The notes: generated by a model from the sequence alone, not told the origin. Shown: positions 24,805-32,929, numbered from the stretch's first letter. The stretch: 64,000 nt of DNA from Litorivita sp040371945 (GCF_040371945.1 NZ_BAABWS010000001.1:1922001-1986000), one strand, 5' to 3'. Numbers and translations are program-made.

Positions 24805-25458
24805 ATGGCACTGCGCATCAATGACACCGTCCCGAATTTCACCGCTCAAACCGATCAAGGCGACATCAAATTCCATGATTGGATCGGCGACAGCTGGGCG
24901 ATTTTGTTCTCTCATCCCAAAGATTTCACCCCCGTTTGCACGACCGAATTCGGCGCTGTGGCGCAATTGGCCGCTGAATGGGAAAAGCGCGGCACCAAGG
25001 TGATTGGCCTGTCGGTGGATGGCGCCGACGAGCACAAGCAGTGGAAAGGCGACATCGAAAGCTTTGCCGGTGCCAAAGCAGGCTTCCCGATCATTGCCGA
25101 TAGCGATCTGGCCGTGTCCAAAGCGTTTGATATGCTCCCCGCTGATGCTTATTTGCCCGACGGCCGCACGCCGGCGCATAGCGCGACGGTGCGTTCGGTG
25201 TTCATCATCAGCCCCGATAAAAAACTGCAACTGTCGATGACCTATCCGATGTCTGTGGGCCGCAATTTTGCCGAGGTTTTGCGCGCGCTTGACGGGTTGC
25301 AACGCACCTTTGGCCAACCTCTGGCCACCCCTGCGAATTGGGAAGTCGGTCAGGATGTGATCGTCGCGCTGAGCCTGACGGACGACCAAGCCCGCGAGAA
25401 ATTTGGCGAAATCGACGTCAAACTGCCCTATCTGCGCACCACCAAATCGCCTGCGTAG
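24805..25458 (+). CDS. 1-Cys peroxiredoxin (Prx6 group)
   Basis: A 217-residue peroxiredoxin. The peroxidatic cysteine is C45 in SHPKDFTPVCTTEFG. The long C-terminal domain (PMSVGRNFAEVLRALDGLQ, then ATPANWEVGQDVIV) is diagnostic of the Prx6 group, which has no resolving cysteine in the usual place and reduces peroxides with an outside thiol. Start: AGGAGG at 24789-24794 serves the ATG at 24805; a second ATG at 24798 is out of frame. It is followed by a terminator at 25519-25550 and is probably monocistronic. Confidence 0.92.
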   Translation: MALRINDTVPNFTAQTDQGDIKFHDWIGDSWAILFSHPKDFTPVCTTEFGAVAQLAAEWEKRGTKVIGLSVDGADEHKQWKGDIESFAGAKAGFPIIADSDLAVSKAFDMLPADAYLPDGRTPAHSATVRSVFIISPDKKLQLSMTYPMSVGRNFAEVLRALDGLQRTFGQPLATPANWEVGQDVIVALSLTDDQAREKFGEIDVKLPYLRTTKSPA

Positions 25459-25518
25459 GATTGCCGTCCGTGCCCTGTCGGGCGCGGCGGTTGATCGCGC
25501 CAAGGCAGATGTTCTTTC

Positions 25519-25550
25519 AAACCCCCGGCCCGTTTTGGGGCGGGGGTTTT
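25519..25550 (+). terminator. intrinsic terminator after the peroxiredoxin gene
   Basis: AAACCCCC-G-GCCC (25519-25531) pairs with GGGCGGGGGTTT with one bulged base around a GTTTT-type loop and ends in TTTT. The stretch from here to 25925 has no recognised gene except the doubtful small ORF at 25688. Confidence 0.75.
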
Positions 25551-25687
25551 GCATTGGTCCACGGCCCGTGCGGGCATGGCCTGTGGGGCGATATGTTTCG
25601 AAATGTCCGGTCTTTGCGGGCTTCGGATGGTTTGATCTTCGGCGCCGGTTAATCGAGGCGAAACCTTCTGCGTGCTAACGCAGAGCC

Positions 25688-25915
25688 ATGAAAAAGTTCG
25701 ACCTGCCTGCCATATCCAACCTGATTGCCCGTTTGGCTTGGGCCAAAACCGCTTCAATTGGCCTTCGCGTGGTTGCGTGTGTGGTGTTTGATTTCGTGCA
25801 TCGCGCGGCGCGGCTGCGGCATCGCTGCCCAACCCAAGGCTATGGGCTTTTTACCAAGTTGAAACACCGAGGGGGAGATCGCGCGATGAATCATCGCTTG
25901 GTTGCCCTGCGTTGA
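25688..25915 (+). CDS. doubtful small ORF upstream of the chemoreceptor gene
   Basis: A 75-codon frame (MKKFDLPAISNLIARLAWAK...) ends ten bases before the chemoreceptor ATG, so that its stop and the GAGGAG ribosome site are next to each other. The sequence is rich in Arg and His in the second half and matches no family I know. A weak AGAG precedes its ATG, and the small inverted repeat CTGCG/CGCAG (25668-25683) lies just upstream. It could be a leader peptide, a small protein or chance; I lean to chance. Confidence 0.25.
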   Translation: MKKFDLPAISNLIARLAWAKTASIGLRVVACVVFDFVHRAARLRHRCPTQGYGLFTKLKHRGGDRAMNHRLVALR

Positions 25916-25925
25916 GGAGAGAGCC

Positions 25926-27473
25926 ATGAGCCGAACCGATTTGTTGAAAGAACCTCGTGCCCGCGCGATCCGAATTGTCCTTGCGGCCAATCTGGTGCTG
26001 GCGGTGCTGCCGCCTGCTGTGGCCTACAGCGTCGGTAATCCAGCTCTGCTGGTGGGGCTGTTCTCTGGCGGGCTTTGTGCCTTGGCGTTTGCGCTCTATG
26101 CGGGCGGTGGCGCAATGGCGCGTGTCGGTGTCGGCAGCGCTTTGATCGGTCAGGTTGCGCTTGTGACAGCGGCCTTGGCGGGGCACCCGTGGCAAACCGA
26201 CAGCCATATGTTGTTTTTCGCGGCGCTGGCGATGCTGATTATCATGATCGACAGCCGTGCCATTCTGGTCGCGACGGTGTTGATCGTGCTCCACCACCTG
26301 TCGCTGAGCATCCTCATGCCCGCGATGATCTATCCGGGCGGTGATCTGGTCGGCAATGTGGCCCGCACCTTGATCCACGGGGCAATTGTCGCAGTCGAAA
26401 CGGCCGTGTTGATTTACTCGGTGCAGGTCCGGATCACGCAAACCCGCGCCATGGCCGAAGACGGGGCCAAACTCGCCGCAGCTTTGGCGCAACTGGAGAA
26501 AGACACCGCGGAGATTTCCCGCTCTCAGGCAGAGCAAACCACGGTGGTTGATGCGCTGCGCCTTGGGTTGACCCGCTTGTCCGCAGGGGATTTGGGCTAT
26601 CAGATCGGCGCGCGCTTCCCTGACCAGTATGAAGACCTGCGCGAGGCATTCAATTCGGCGCTTCAGGCGCTCCACAAGGCGATGAACGACGTCCTGATGC
26701 GCGCCGATTCTATTCGCAGCGAGACGGGAGGCATCTCCGCCGCCGCACTCAGCCTGTCGCAACGCACCGAAGAGCAGGCCTCGTCTTTGGCCGAAATGAC
26801 CAATACCGTCACCCGTATTTCCGAAGGTATGAAGCTGTCGAGCAAAGACGCAGGCGATGCGCGCGAAGCTACGCTTCTGGCGCGTGATCGGGCGGATACC
26901 GGCAGCAGTGTGGTGGACCGTGCCGTGGTGGCGATGGGCGAGATTGAAAGCTCGTCCAAGGAAATCCAGATGATCACCGATATGATCGAAGACATCGCCT
27001 TCCAAACCAACCTTCTGGCGCTCAACGCGGGGGTCGAGGCCGCCCGCGCCGGTGCGGCGGGCCAAGGGTTCTCGGTGGTGGCCTCCGAAGTGCGCGCGCT
27101 TGCGCAACGCTCCTCCGAAGCGGCGCGCAACATCAACGCCTTGATTGAACGCTCCGGTGCGCAGGTGGCCAGCGGCGTGAAACTGGTGCGTGAAACCGGT
27201 GAGGTCCTGAGCGAAATTCGCGACTCGATCCGCTCGGTTGCCGAAAAAGCGGGCCATATTTCGCAAGCCGTCTCCGAGCAATCGGGCGGCATCGACAAGA
27301 TCACCGCCACGATGACGGATCTTGACCGCGTGACCCAAGAGAATGCCGCCATGTTCGAGGAAACCACTGCCTCCAGCGTCGGTCTCACCTCGAATACGGA
27401 TCGCTTGACCGAAACCATTGCGCGTTTCGTGCAGCCTTCGGCGGGCGCGACCGGCAGTGACCGCGCCGCATAA
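25926..27473 (+). CDS. methyl-accepting chemotaxis protein with a multi-helix membrane sensor
   Basis: A 515-residue chemoreceptor. Residues 20-165 hold about five to six membrane helices with only short loops, so there is no periplasmic ligand domain; sensing would be within the membrane or cytoplasm. A HAMP-like stretch (LRLGLTRLSAGDLGYQIG) follows at about 205-260. The signalling hairpin tip, DIAFQTNLLALNAGVEAARA, lies around residue 358, inside a long coiled coil with likely methylation sites. The protein lacks the C-terminal CheR-binding pentapeptide. The start is placed at 25926 (GAGGAG upstream). No che genes are in the window. Confidence 0.9.
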   Translation: MSRTDLLKEPRARAIRIVLAANLVLAVLPPAVAYSVGNPALLVGLFSGGLCALAFALYAGGGAMARVGVGSALIGQVALVTAALAGHPWQTDSHMLFFAALAMLIIMIDSRAILVATVLIVLHHLSLSILMPAMIYPGGDLVGNVARTLIHGAIVAVETAVLIYSVQVRITQTRAMAEDGAKLAAALAQLEKDTAEISRSQAEQTTVVDALRLGLTRLSAGDLGYQIGARFPDQYEDLREAFNSALQALHKAMNDVLMRADSIRSETGGISAAALSLSQRTEEQASSLAEMTNTVTRISEGMKLSSKDAGDAREATLLARDRADTGSSVVDRAVVAMGEIESSSKEIQMITDMIEDIAFQTNLLALNAGVEAARAGAAGQGFSVVASEVRALAQRSSEAARNINALIERSGAQVASGVKLVRETGEVLSEIRDSIRSVAEKAGHISQAVSEQSGGIDKITATMTDLDRVTQENAAMFEETTASSVGLTSNTDRLTETIARFVQPSAGATGSDRAA

Positions 27474-27513
27474 ACCGCCGCGCGAGATGGTTTCGCTTAG
27501 ACGTTAGCACATC

Positions 27514-27544
27514 AAAAGGCCCCGCATCACGCGGGGCCTTTTTT
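27514..27544. terminator. terminator after the chemoreceptor gene
   Basis: AAAAGGCCCCGC (27514-27525) pairs perfectly with GCGGGGCCTTTT (27531-27542) around ATCAC, with T continuing to 27544. The A-run on the left also allows weak function on the minus strand. Confidence 0.9.
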
Positions 27545-27830
27545 GCGGGAGGCTCGCGCACCAAGGGATTGGCACTGCGCTGCGCGTATGCCATCCGGCC
27601 TCTCAGGCGCCGCCTTCAGGCTCAGGCGGCCCGAGCCGGCTATATCCAAGCTGACCCCCAGGCGCGGCCTGTCGTGCGGCTTTGGGCCGCGGAGCCTAGG
27701 GCGTGTTTTGGCTCGCTTGCTCGCTGCGAAGTCAGACCGCAGGCGCGTGCAATTAGGTCTTTTGAAAATCGCACGCTGGACCATGGTCTTGCCCTACGCT
27801 CATGCAACGGAGCGACGCGGTTGCCCAACG
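27545..27830. other. structured non-coding segment between two terminators
   Basis: This 286-base stretch lies between the chemoreceptor terminator and the pnp terminator. The frames it contains are Arg/Pro-rich and unconvincing. It holds several local inverted repeats: GCCGCC (27609-27614) with GGCGGC (27625-27630), GCGGC/GCCGC in 27675-27692, and GAGCC/GGCTC around 27691-27715. No tRNA, T-box or known riboswitch core was recognised. It may be a small RNA or a repeat element shared with other genomes of the order. Confidence 0.4.
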
Positions 27831-27859
27831 AAAAAAGGCCCCCGCATCATGCGGGAGCC
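27831..27859 (-). terminator. terminator of pnp
   Basis: On the minus strand GGCTCCCGCAT pairs with ATGCGGGGGCC, with one mismatch, and runs into six T (27831-27836 as A on the plus strand). It lies 27 bases after the pnp stop. Confidence 0.88.
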
Positions 27860-27885
27860 CGACTGTCTTAAAGGTGGTAGAGCGA

Positions 27886-30018
27886 TCAGCCTTCGGATTT
27901 CTCCGGCACGATCTCTTCACCGGTTTCCTGATCGACCATCTTCATCGACAGGCGCACCTTGCCGCGATCATCAAAGCCGAGCAGTTTGACCTTCACGTCT
28001 TGGCCCTCTTTGAGGACATCCGACGGGTGGTTCAAACGACGGTTTTCGATCTGGCTGACGTGCACAAGGCCGTCGCGCTTGCCAAAGAAGTTCACGAAGG
28101 CGCCGAAATCGACGATCTTCACGACCTTACCATCGTAAATCTGGCCTTCTTCGGGCTCTGCCACGATCGAATGGATCATGTCATAGGCCTTCTTGATGGC
28201 CTCGCCATTGGGGCTTGCGATCTTGATGATGCCTTCGTCGTTGATATCGACTTTGGCACCCGAGGTCTCGACGATCTCGCGGATCACTTTGCCGCCCGAC
28301 CCGATCACTTCACGGATCTTGTCGGTGGGGATCTGCATGGTTTCGATACGCGGTGCGTGCACCGAGAAATCCGCCGCGCCGGTCAGCGCTTTGTTCATCT
28401 CGCCAAGGATATGCATCCGGCCGTCTTTCGCCTGCGCGAGGGCCTTTTCCATGATCTCGGGGGTGATGCCAGCAACCTTGATGTCCATCTGCAGCGAGGT
28501 GATACCGTTTTCGGTGCCTGCCACTTTGAAGTCCATATCGCCAAGGTGATCTTCGTCGCCAAGGATGTCAGTCAGGATCGCATAGGAGCCGTCCTCTTCG
28601 AGGATCAAACCCATGGCCACACCGGCAACCGCCGATTTGAGCGGAACGCCCGCATCCATCATCGACAAGGAGCCGCCGCAAACCGATGCCATCGACGAGG
28701 AGCCGTTGGATTCGGTGATTTCCGACACAACCCGCAAGGTATAGGGGAAATCGGTGGCCGCAGGCAGAACCGCCTGAAGCGCGCGCCATGCCAATTTGCC
28801 GTGGCCGATCTCGCGACGACCAGGCGAGCCAACTCGGCCCACTTCACCAACCGAATAGGGAGGGAAGTTATAATGCAGCAGGAAGTTCGATTTATAGGTG
28901 CCGGTCAGCGCATCGATCATCTGCTCGTCGTCGCCCGTGCCCAGCGTGGTGATCACGAGGCCTTGGGTCTCGCCGCGGGTGAAGAGCGCCGAGCCGTGGG
29001 TGCGCGGCAAGAGGCCGGTTTCGCACACGATGGGGCGCACCGTGGTGGTGTCACGGCCATCAATTCGCTTGCCGGTTTTCACGACATCGCCGCGCAGAAC
29101 CGAGCTTTCGAGCTTCTTCAAAGCCGAACCGAGGTTTTCATCGGCCAGTTGCTCTTCCGAAAGCGCTTCTTTGATCGCGGCTTTCGCCTCGGCAACCGCA
29201 GTGGTGCGCTCTTGCTTGTCGGTGATCGCGTAAGCGGCGCGGATCTTGTCCTCGCCCACGGCTTTGACGGCGGCGAAGAGGTCGGAGTAATCCGCAGGCT
29301 GGAAGTCGAACGGCTCTTTGGCGGCATCTTCAGCCAGATCAATGATCAGGTCGATCACCGGCTGGATGCTGTCATGGGCGAATTTCACCGCGCCAAGCAT
29401 TTCTTCTTCGGTCAGCTCATAGGCTTCCGATTCCACCATCATCACGGCGTCTTTGGTGCCTGCCACAACCAGATCGAGACGCTGCTCGGGGTTGTCGCGC
29501 AGCTTGTGCATGTCTTCGACTTCGGGGTTGAGGATGTATTCGCCATCGACAAAACCCACACGGCAACCCGCGATCGGACCCATGAAGGGCGCGCCCGAAA
29601 TGGTCAAAGCCGCCGACGCCGCGATCATCGCAACCATATCAGGGTCGTTGACCAGATCGTGGCTCAGCACGGTGCACATCACCAGAACTTCGTTCTTGAA
29701 GCCCGGAACAAACAGCGGGCGGATCGGACGGTCGATCAGACGCGCGGTCAGCGTCTCTTTTTCCGTCGGGCGCGCTTCGCGTTTGAAGAAACCGCCGGGC
29801 ACTTTACCCGCGGCATAGTATTTCTCTTGGTAGTGAACCGTCAGCGGGAAGAAGTCCTGCCCCGGTTTTTGTTGTTTGGCGAACGTTACGTTGGCCATGA
29901 CCGAGGTCTCGCCCAATGTGGCGATGACGGTGCCGTCGGCCTGACGGGCAACCTTGCCCGTTTCCAGTGTCAGCTCTTCTTCGCCCCACTGGATGGATTT
30001 TTTCACTTCGTTGAACAT
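27886..30018 (-). CDS. pnp: polyribonucleotide nucleotidyltransferase (PNPase)
   Basis: A 710-residue phosphorolytic 3'-5' exoribonuclease, full length for the family. Two RNase PH-like domains (about 10-145 and 310-540) are joined by a helical domain; the second holds the active site with FPPYSVGEVGRVGSPGRREI and the acidic ILTDILGDEDHLGDMDFKVA. A KH domain (PTDKIREVIGSGGKVIREIV, about 555-615) and an S1 domain (GQIYDGKVVKIVDFGAFVNF, about 620-690) bind RNA. The enzyme degrades mRNA, usually with RNase E in the degradosome. A hairpin at 30034-30064 in its leader resembles the RNase III-cut autoregulatory stem of E. coli pnp. rpsO lies upstream but is separated by a gene on the other strand. 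Confidence 0.96.
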   Translation of the reverse strand: MFNEVKKSIQWGEEELTLETGKVARQADGTVIATLGETSVMANVTFAKQQKPGQDFFPLTVHYQEKYYAAGKVPGGFFKREARPTEKETLTARLIDRPIRPLFVPGFKNEVLVMCTVLSHDLVNDPDMVAMIAASAALTISGAPFMGPIAGCRVGFVDGEYILNPEVEDMHKLRDNPEQRLDLVVAGTKDAVMMVESEAYELTEEEMLGAVKFAHDSIQPVIDLIIDLAEDAAKEPFDFQPADYSDLFAAVKAVGEDKIRAAYAITDKQERTTAVAEAKAAIKEALSEEQLADENLGSALKKLESSVLRGDVVKTGKRIDGRDTTTVRPIVCETGLLPRTHGSALFTRGETQGLVITTLGTGDDEQMIDALTGTYKSNFLLHYNFPPYSVGEVGRVGSPGRREIGHGKLAWRALQAVLPAATDFPYTLRVVSEITESNGSSSMASVCGGSLSMMDAGVPLKSAVAGVAMGLILEEDGSYAILTDILGDEDHLGDMDFKVAGTENGITSLQMDIKVAGITPEIMEKALAQAKDGRMHILGEMNKALTGAADFSVHAPRIETMQIPTDKIREVIGSGGKVIREIVETSGAKVDINDEGIIKIASPNGEAIKKAYDMIHSIVAEPEEGQIYDGKVVKIVDFGAFVNFFGKRDGLVHVSQIENRRLNHPSDVLKEGQDVKVKLLGFDDRGKVRLSMKMVDQETGEEIVPEKSEG

Positions 30019-30033
30019 CTAGCTATCCTAATT

Positions 30034-30064
30034 GGGAGCACTCCCGACCCCTGTCGGGTCTCCC
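30034..30064 (-). promoter_or_regulatory. two-tier stem-loop in the pnp 5' leader
   Basis: Sixteen bases upstream of the pnp start, CCCGAC (30043-30048) pairs with GTCGGG (30053-30058) and the flanks GGGAG (30034-30038) and CTCCC (30060-30064, as TCCC plus C) close an outer stem across a small internal loop. In E. coli a leader stem cut by RNase III lets PNPase limit its own mRNA; a similar use here is inference. Confidence 0.5.
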
Positions 30065-30303
30065 GTTTGCATGGCGGCCCCATTGCCGCCGACCTTTTCA
30101 TCATCTCATGCGCCAAGGTCAAAGCGTCACGTCTCAGATACCGCGCGCATACAGGATTTTGAGGGCTTTGGGAAGGGGCGTTGCGGCCCGCCTGTCAAGT
30201 GGGGAATCCATGTATGGATCGACCGAATGCGGCGCGTTTAAGGTCGAGGCGGCCATTATTATTGGCGTCTTGAGACCAAACTTATTTTACAAGGAACTTT
30301 GAA

Positions 30304-31209
30304 ATGACACAGAAACGATACGCCCGAATTGCGGCCTATTTGCCGCAAGCCTACCGGCAACTTCAACAAAATGGCAGCGCCAAACGATTGGCCGAGGGAC
30401 TGCGCAAAACCGGTTTTGATCCCTCGGGTACGCCGGATATGGACGCACTGTTGCGACTGACGGGCGACAAACCCTCTGCTGACCTGCTCGCCAAGAGCTT
30501 TGCCTTGCGCTCCCCCGCTCAGGCCGCGCCCCAGATCATTGCGTCGCTCGGCGCGCAGAACAAATTGACTGCGCCGATTATCGGCGGCGTGGCCGCGGTT
30601 TTGGCGCGCAGCGGCTTCTCGACCCGTGAAATTGCCGAGGTCTTCGATCGCCTGACAGAAGGGCGGGTCAATGTCGTCCTTGGCAAATTGCCAGCAGGCG
30701 CTGCCCCGCAGGTGACCAGCGAGGGCGAGAGCACAACCGTTATGCTGCCACCTCCGCCTGCCGAAGAAGGCGGCGAAGGCGGTTCCAATGAGGGCGGCGG
30801 CGAAGGCTCTGGAGGCGAGGGGACCGGTGGAGGGAACGGGACCGGTGGAAACGGGACTGGAGGCGAGGGATCTGGCGGCGAGGGAACCGGCACAGAAGGC
30901 GGCACCCCTGACGGAAATGGCACCGGCGGCGAGCCGAACGATCCGACCCCGTCACCCGAGCCGACGGAGCCCAAAGGCTTTTGGGGCATCTTGAATGCCA
31001 TTCTCACCGGTGCGGCCAAAGGCGCGGGGGTCGGCGGCGCACTTGGTGCCTGGGCAGGATCTCCGGCAGGACCCGCAGGCGCGGCGGGCGGTGCCGTCGA
31101 AGGGGCTTTCTACGGCTCGATCGGCGGCGGTATCATCGGTGGTGGCGCATATATTTTTGGCAGCGTGATGACGCTGCCCGATGGGTCCGGCGATCTGGTG
31201 TGGTATTGA
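30304..31209 (+). CDS. unrecognised protein with Gly/Glu/Thr linker and C-terminal glycine-zipper segment
   Basis: A 301-residue protein of no family I know. Residues 1-130 are helical and charged, without a signal peptide (RIAAYLPQAYRQLQQNGSAK, then IIGGVAAVLARSGFSTREIA). Residues 135-222 are a low-complexity linker built of GGEG, GTGG and NGTGG units, closed by a proline-rich stretch. Residues 225-290 are a hydrophobic glycine-zipper region (GAAKGAGVGGALGAW ... GSIGGGIIGGGAYIFGSV) like those of pore-forming bacteriocins and some membrane-inserting effectors, ending in DGSGDLVWY. AAGGAAC precedes the ATG and the upstream 60 bases are AT-rich. The gene sits on the opposite strand between rpsO and pnp, suggesting insertion. 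Function is unknown. Confidence 0.8.
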   Translation: MTQKRYARIAAYLPQAYRQLQQNGSAKRLAEGLRKTGFDPSGTPDMDALLRLTGDKPSADLLAKSFALRSPAQAAPQIIASLGAQNKLTAPIIGGVAAVLARSGFSTREIAEVFDRLTEGRVNVVLGKLPAGAAPQVTSEGESTTVMLPPPPAEEGGEGGSNEGGGEGSGGEGTGGGNGTGGNGTGGEGSGGEGTGTEGGTPDGNGTGGEPNDPTPSPEPTEPKGFWGILNAILTGAAKGAGVGGALGAWAGSPAGPAGAAGGAVEGAFYGSIGGGIIGGGAYIFGSVMTLPDGSGDLVWY

Positions 31210-31294
31210 AGGCGGATGACGGCGCCGCTCCGGCCGCGTTCAGGCCCGTGAGACAGAGTGTTCGCGGCTTTGCGGTTGGCGCGACATAGACAAG

Positions 31295-31326
31295 AAAAGG
31301 CCCCCGAGTTCATCAGGGGCCTTTTT
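31295..31326. terminator. bidirectional terminator between the 30304 gene and rpsO
   Basis: AAAAGGCCCC (31295-31304) and GGGGCCTTTT (31316-31325) form a ten-pair stem with T-runs reading out on both strands, serving the convergent genes on either side. Confidence 0.9.
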
Positions 31327-31347
31327 GAATTCTGTTTTGATCAAAGT

Positions 31348-31617
31348 TTAGCGGCGCAGGCCGAGGCGTTTGATCAGGTCTTGGTAGCGTGCTTCGTCTT
31401 TGGCGCGGGTATAGTCCAAAAGCTTGCGGCGCAGAGCGACCATTTTGAGCAGGCCACGGCGACCGTGGTTGTCTTTTTTGTGGGTTTTGAAGTGCTCGGT
31501 CAGGGTCGCGATGCGCGAGGAAAGGATAGCAACCTGAACTTCGGGCGAACCGGTGTCGCCTTCTTTGGTTGCGAATTCTTTCATGATCCGTGCTTTTTCT
31601 TCTGCAGTAATCGACAT
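31348..31617 (-). CDS. rpsO: 30S ribosomal protein S15
   Basis: An 89-residue S15, full length, starting MSITAEEKARIMKEF and holding the 16S-binding stretch HGRRGLLKMVALRRKLLDYT. It nucleates the central domain of the small subunit. The start at 31617 is fixed by AAGGAGAC; the frame continues upstream by 26 codons that do not belong to S15. In most proteobacteria rpsO and pnp form one operon and S15 represses its own translation by a leader pseudoknot; here a terminator and an opposing gene lie between rpsO and pnp, so pnp must have its own promoter. Confidence 0.96.
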   Translation of the reverse strand: MSITAEEKARIMKEFATKEGDTGSPEVQVAILSSRIATLTEHFKTHKKDNHGRRGLLKMVALRRKLLDYTRAKDEARYQDLIKRLGLRR

Positions 31618-31945
31618 CGGGGTCTCCTTAGGTTGAAGGGTTGGGGCACAGGCCGGGATGTCGTCCAGCAAGGTCCATAGAGATATGCCCCGCAAAGCGG
31701 TGCAGATGCGCGCGTATAGAAGAGAATCGCCTTGAAGGAAAGGAAAAACTCGGCCTGCGGCAAATGCCGCGACTTGCGGTCTTGGGTGATGATGTCAGGC
31801 GCAGGGTTCAGCGCCCCAAAGAGGGGCGGACAACGGGGCGGAAGTGGGCGGCAAACGGGCACGGAGCCCGCGCAATACCTTCGGCTCGGGGTGCAGGCGC
31901 GCCCGCCGCGCCCGCCCGCGCGCATCGCAAGCCCCGCGCCGGTGC
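31618..31945. other. 328-base gap upstream of rpsO, no gene found
   Basis: Contains the rpsO leader (minus strand) and, further away, a GC-rich stretch after the RTX gene. The frames reading through it are Pro/Arg-rich and not supported. I see no clear terminator for the RTX gene and no confident promoter boxes. Confidence 0.5.
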
Positions 31946-32929
31946 TTAACCGGCCAGCAAGCCCGCCTGCGCGACCGATTGCGACATGAGCGTGATATCG
32001 TCAAGGCTGAAGCCCGCGCCGTTGCGCACCAAGACCACATCGACGCCATTCATCGTGACGATCACACCGCCGGTCCCGTCGGGGGCGTCGCGCAGTTGCA
32101 CATCGGGGTCCGCCTCGGGGTCGATGCTGTCGTCATAAACCAGAACAAGCGTGTCGTCGCCCGCCTCGAAGTCCATCACCTCGGCGCGCGCGCCTTCGGG
32201 AATCCAGTCACCGGCACAGATCACATCGGCCCCGTCGCCGCCGGTGACGATGTCATAGCAGCCCGCCACGATCACATCGTCACCGGCCCCGCCATTGAGG
32301 TAATCCGCGCCGTCGATGTCGGAAATATCGCCCTCGGCCGCCTCGGGATCGTCGCACAGGCCGGAAATCATATCATCGCCCGCGCCGCCAAACAAAGTAT
32401 CGGCGCCCAAACCGCCGTCGAGGTCGTCACGGCCCAATCCGCCATGCATCGCATCATTGCCGTCGCCGCCATTCAGCGCGTCATCGCCGCTGCCGCCGTC
32501 GAGCGTATCGTCGCCGTCTTCGCCGTAAAGGTCATCGTCATCGTTATGGCCGTATAGGCTGTCATTGCCGGCGCCGCCATGCAATGCGTCCTTGCCATCC
32601 TCGCCGTGAATCTCGTCGTCGCCCGCGTCGCCCGACAGGGTGTCATCGCCGCGCGCGCCGTGCATTTGGTCATCGCCCGATGCGCCGCTGATCGTGTCAT
32701 CCTCTTCGCTGCCGCGCAGCCAGTCATCGTCTTCGGTGGTTTGGTCCTCAGGGGCGGTTTCGGCCTCCACAGCGGTCTCTTCGCCTTCGAGCAAATCGCC
32801 GACATCTTGCACCGAGGCGGGCATCGCGCCGCTGCCTTCCGAGGCCGGTTCGCCTTCGTCCTCGCCCATGTTGATGAACGCCGTGGCGCCCACGACCATC
32901 ATTCCCAGCAAACCCGCAAGCAGTAACAT
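31946..32929 (-). CDS. membrane-anchored RTX-repeat calcium-binding protein
   Basis: A 327-residue protein: an N-terminal hydrophobic anchor (MLLLAGLLGMMVVGATAFI), an acidic Ser/Glu/Thr stretch (22-70), then about thirteen RTX nonapeptides at 72-190 with the pattern GGxGxDxLx (HGGAGNDSLYG, DGGSGDDALNG, FGGAGDDMISG), two or three more near 207-240, and a C-terminal beta region. RTX repeats fold into calcium-filled beta rolls, normally in proteins secreted by type I systems, but here the anchor and the lack of a transporter gene suggest a cell-bound protein. The start is uncertain: ATG at 32959 would add ten residues ahead of the anchor; 33001 is also open. Confidence 0.85.
   Translation of the reverse strand: MLLLAGLLGMMVVGATAFINMGEDEGEPASEGSGAMPASVQDVGDLLEGEETAVEAETAPEDQTTEDDDWLRGSEEDDTISGASGDDQMHGARGDDTLSGDAGDDEIHGEDGKDALHGGAGNDSLYGHNDDDDLYGEDGDDTLDGGSGDDALNGGDGNDAMHGGLGRDDLDGGLGADTLFGGAGDDMISGLCDDPEAAEGDISDIDGADYLNGGAGDDVIVAGCYDIVTGGDGADVICAGDWIPEGARAEVMDFEAGDDTLVLVYDDSIDPEADPDVQLRDAPDGTGGVIVTMNGVDVVLVRNGAGFSLDDITLMSQSVAQAGLLAG

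Noticed and set aside
27543..27989. 148-codon frame across the chemoreceptor/pnp gap
   Set aside because: It crosses the pnp terminator and the pnp 3' end in antisense; Arg-rich and unsupported.
27802..30162. 786-codon open frame on the plus strand
   Set aside because: It runs antisense to pnp, is rich in His/Arg/Gly and matches no family, whereas the minus-strand frame is a complete PNPase. It is a GC-bias shadow.
30740..30955. Repeats of GGAGGCGAGGG/GGGACCGG type, considered as a separate element
   Set aside because: They encode the Gly/Glu/Thr linker of the 30304-31209 protein in a continuous frame, so no separate element is needed.
32380..32720. Regular short repeats, considered as CRISPR or minisatellite
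   Set aside because: The period is that of the RTX nonapeptide codons (27 bases, degenerate) and the frame stays open; there are no unique spacers.
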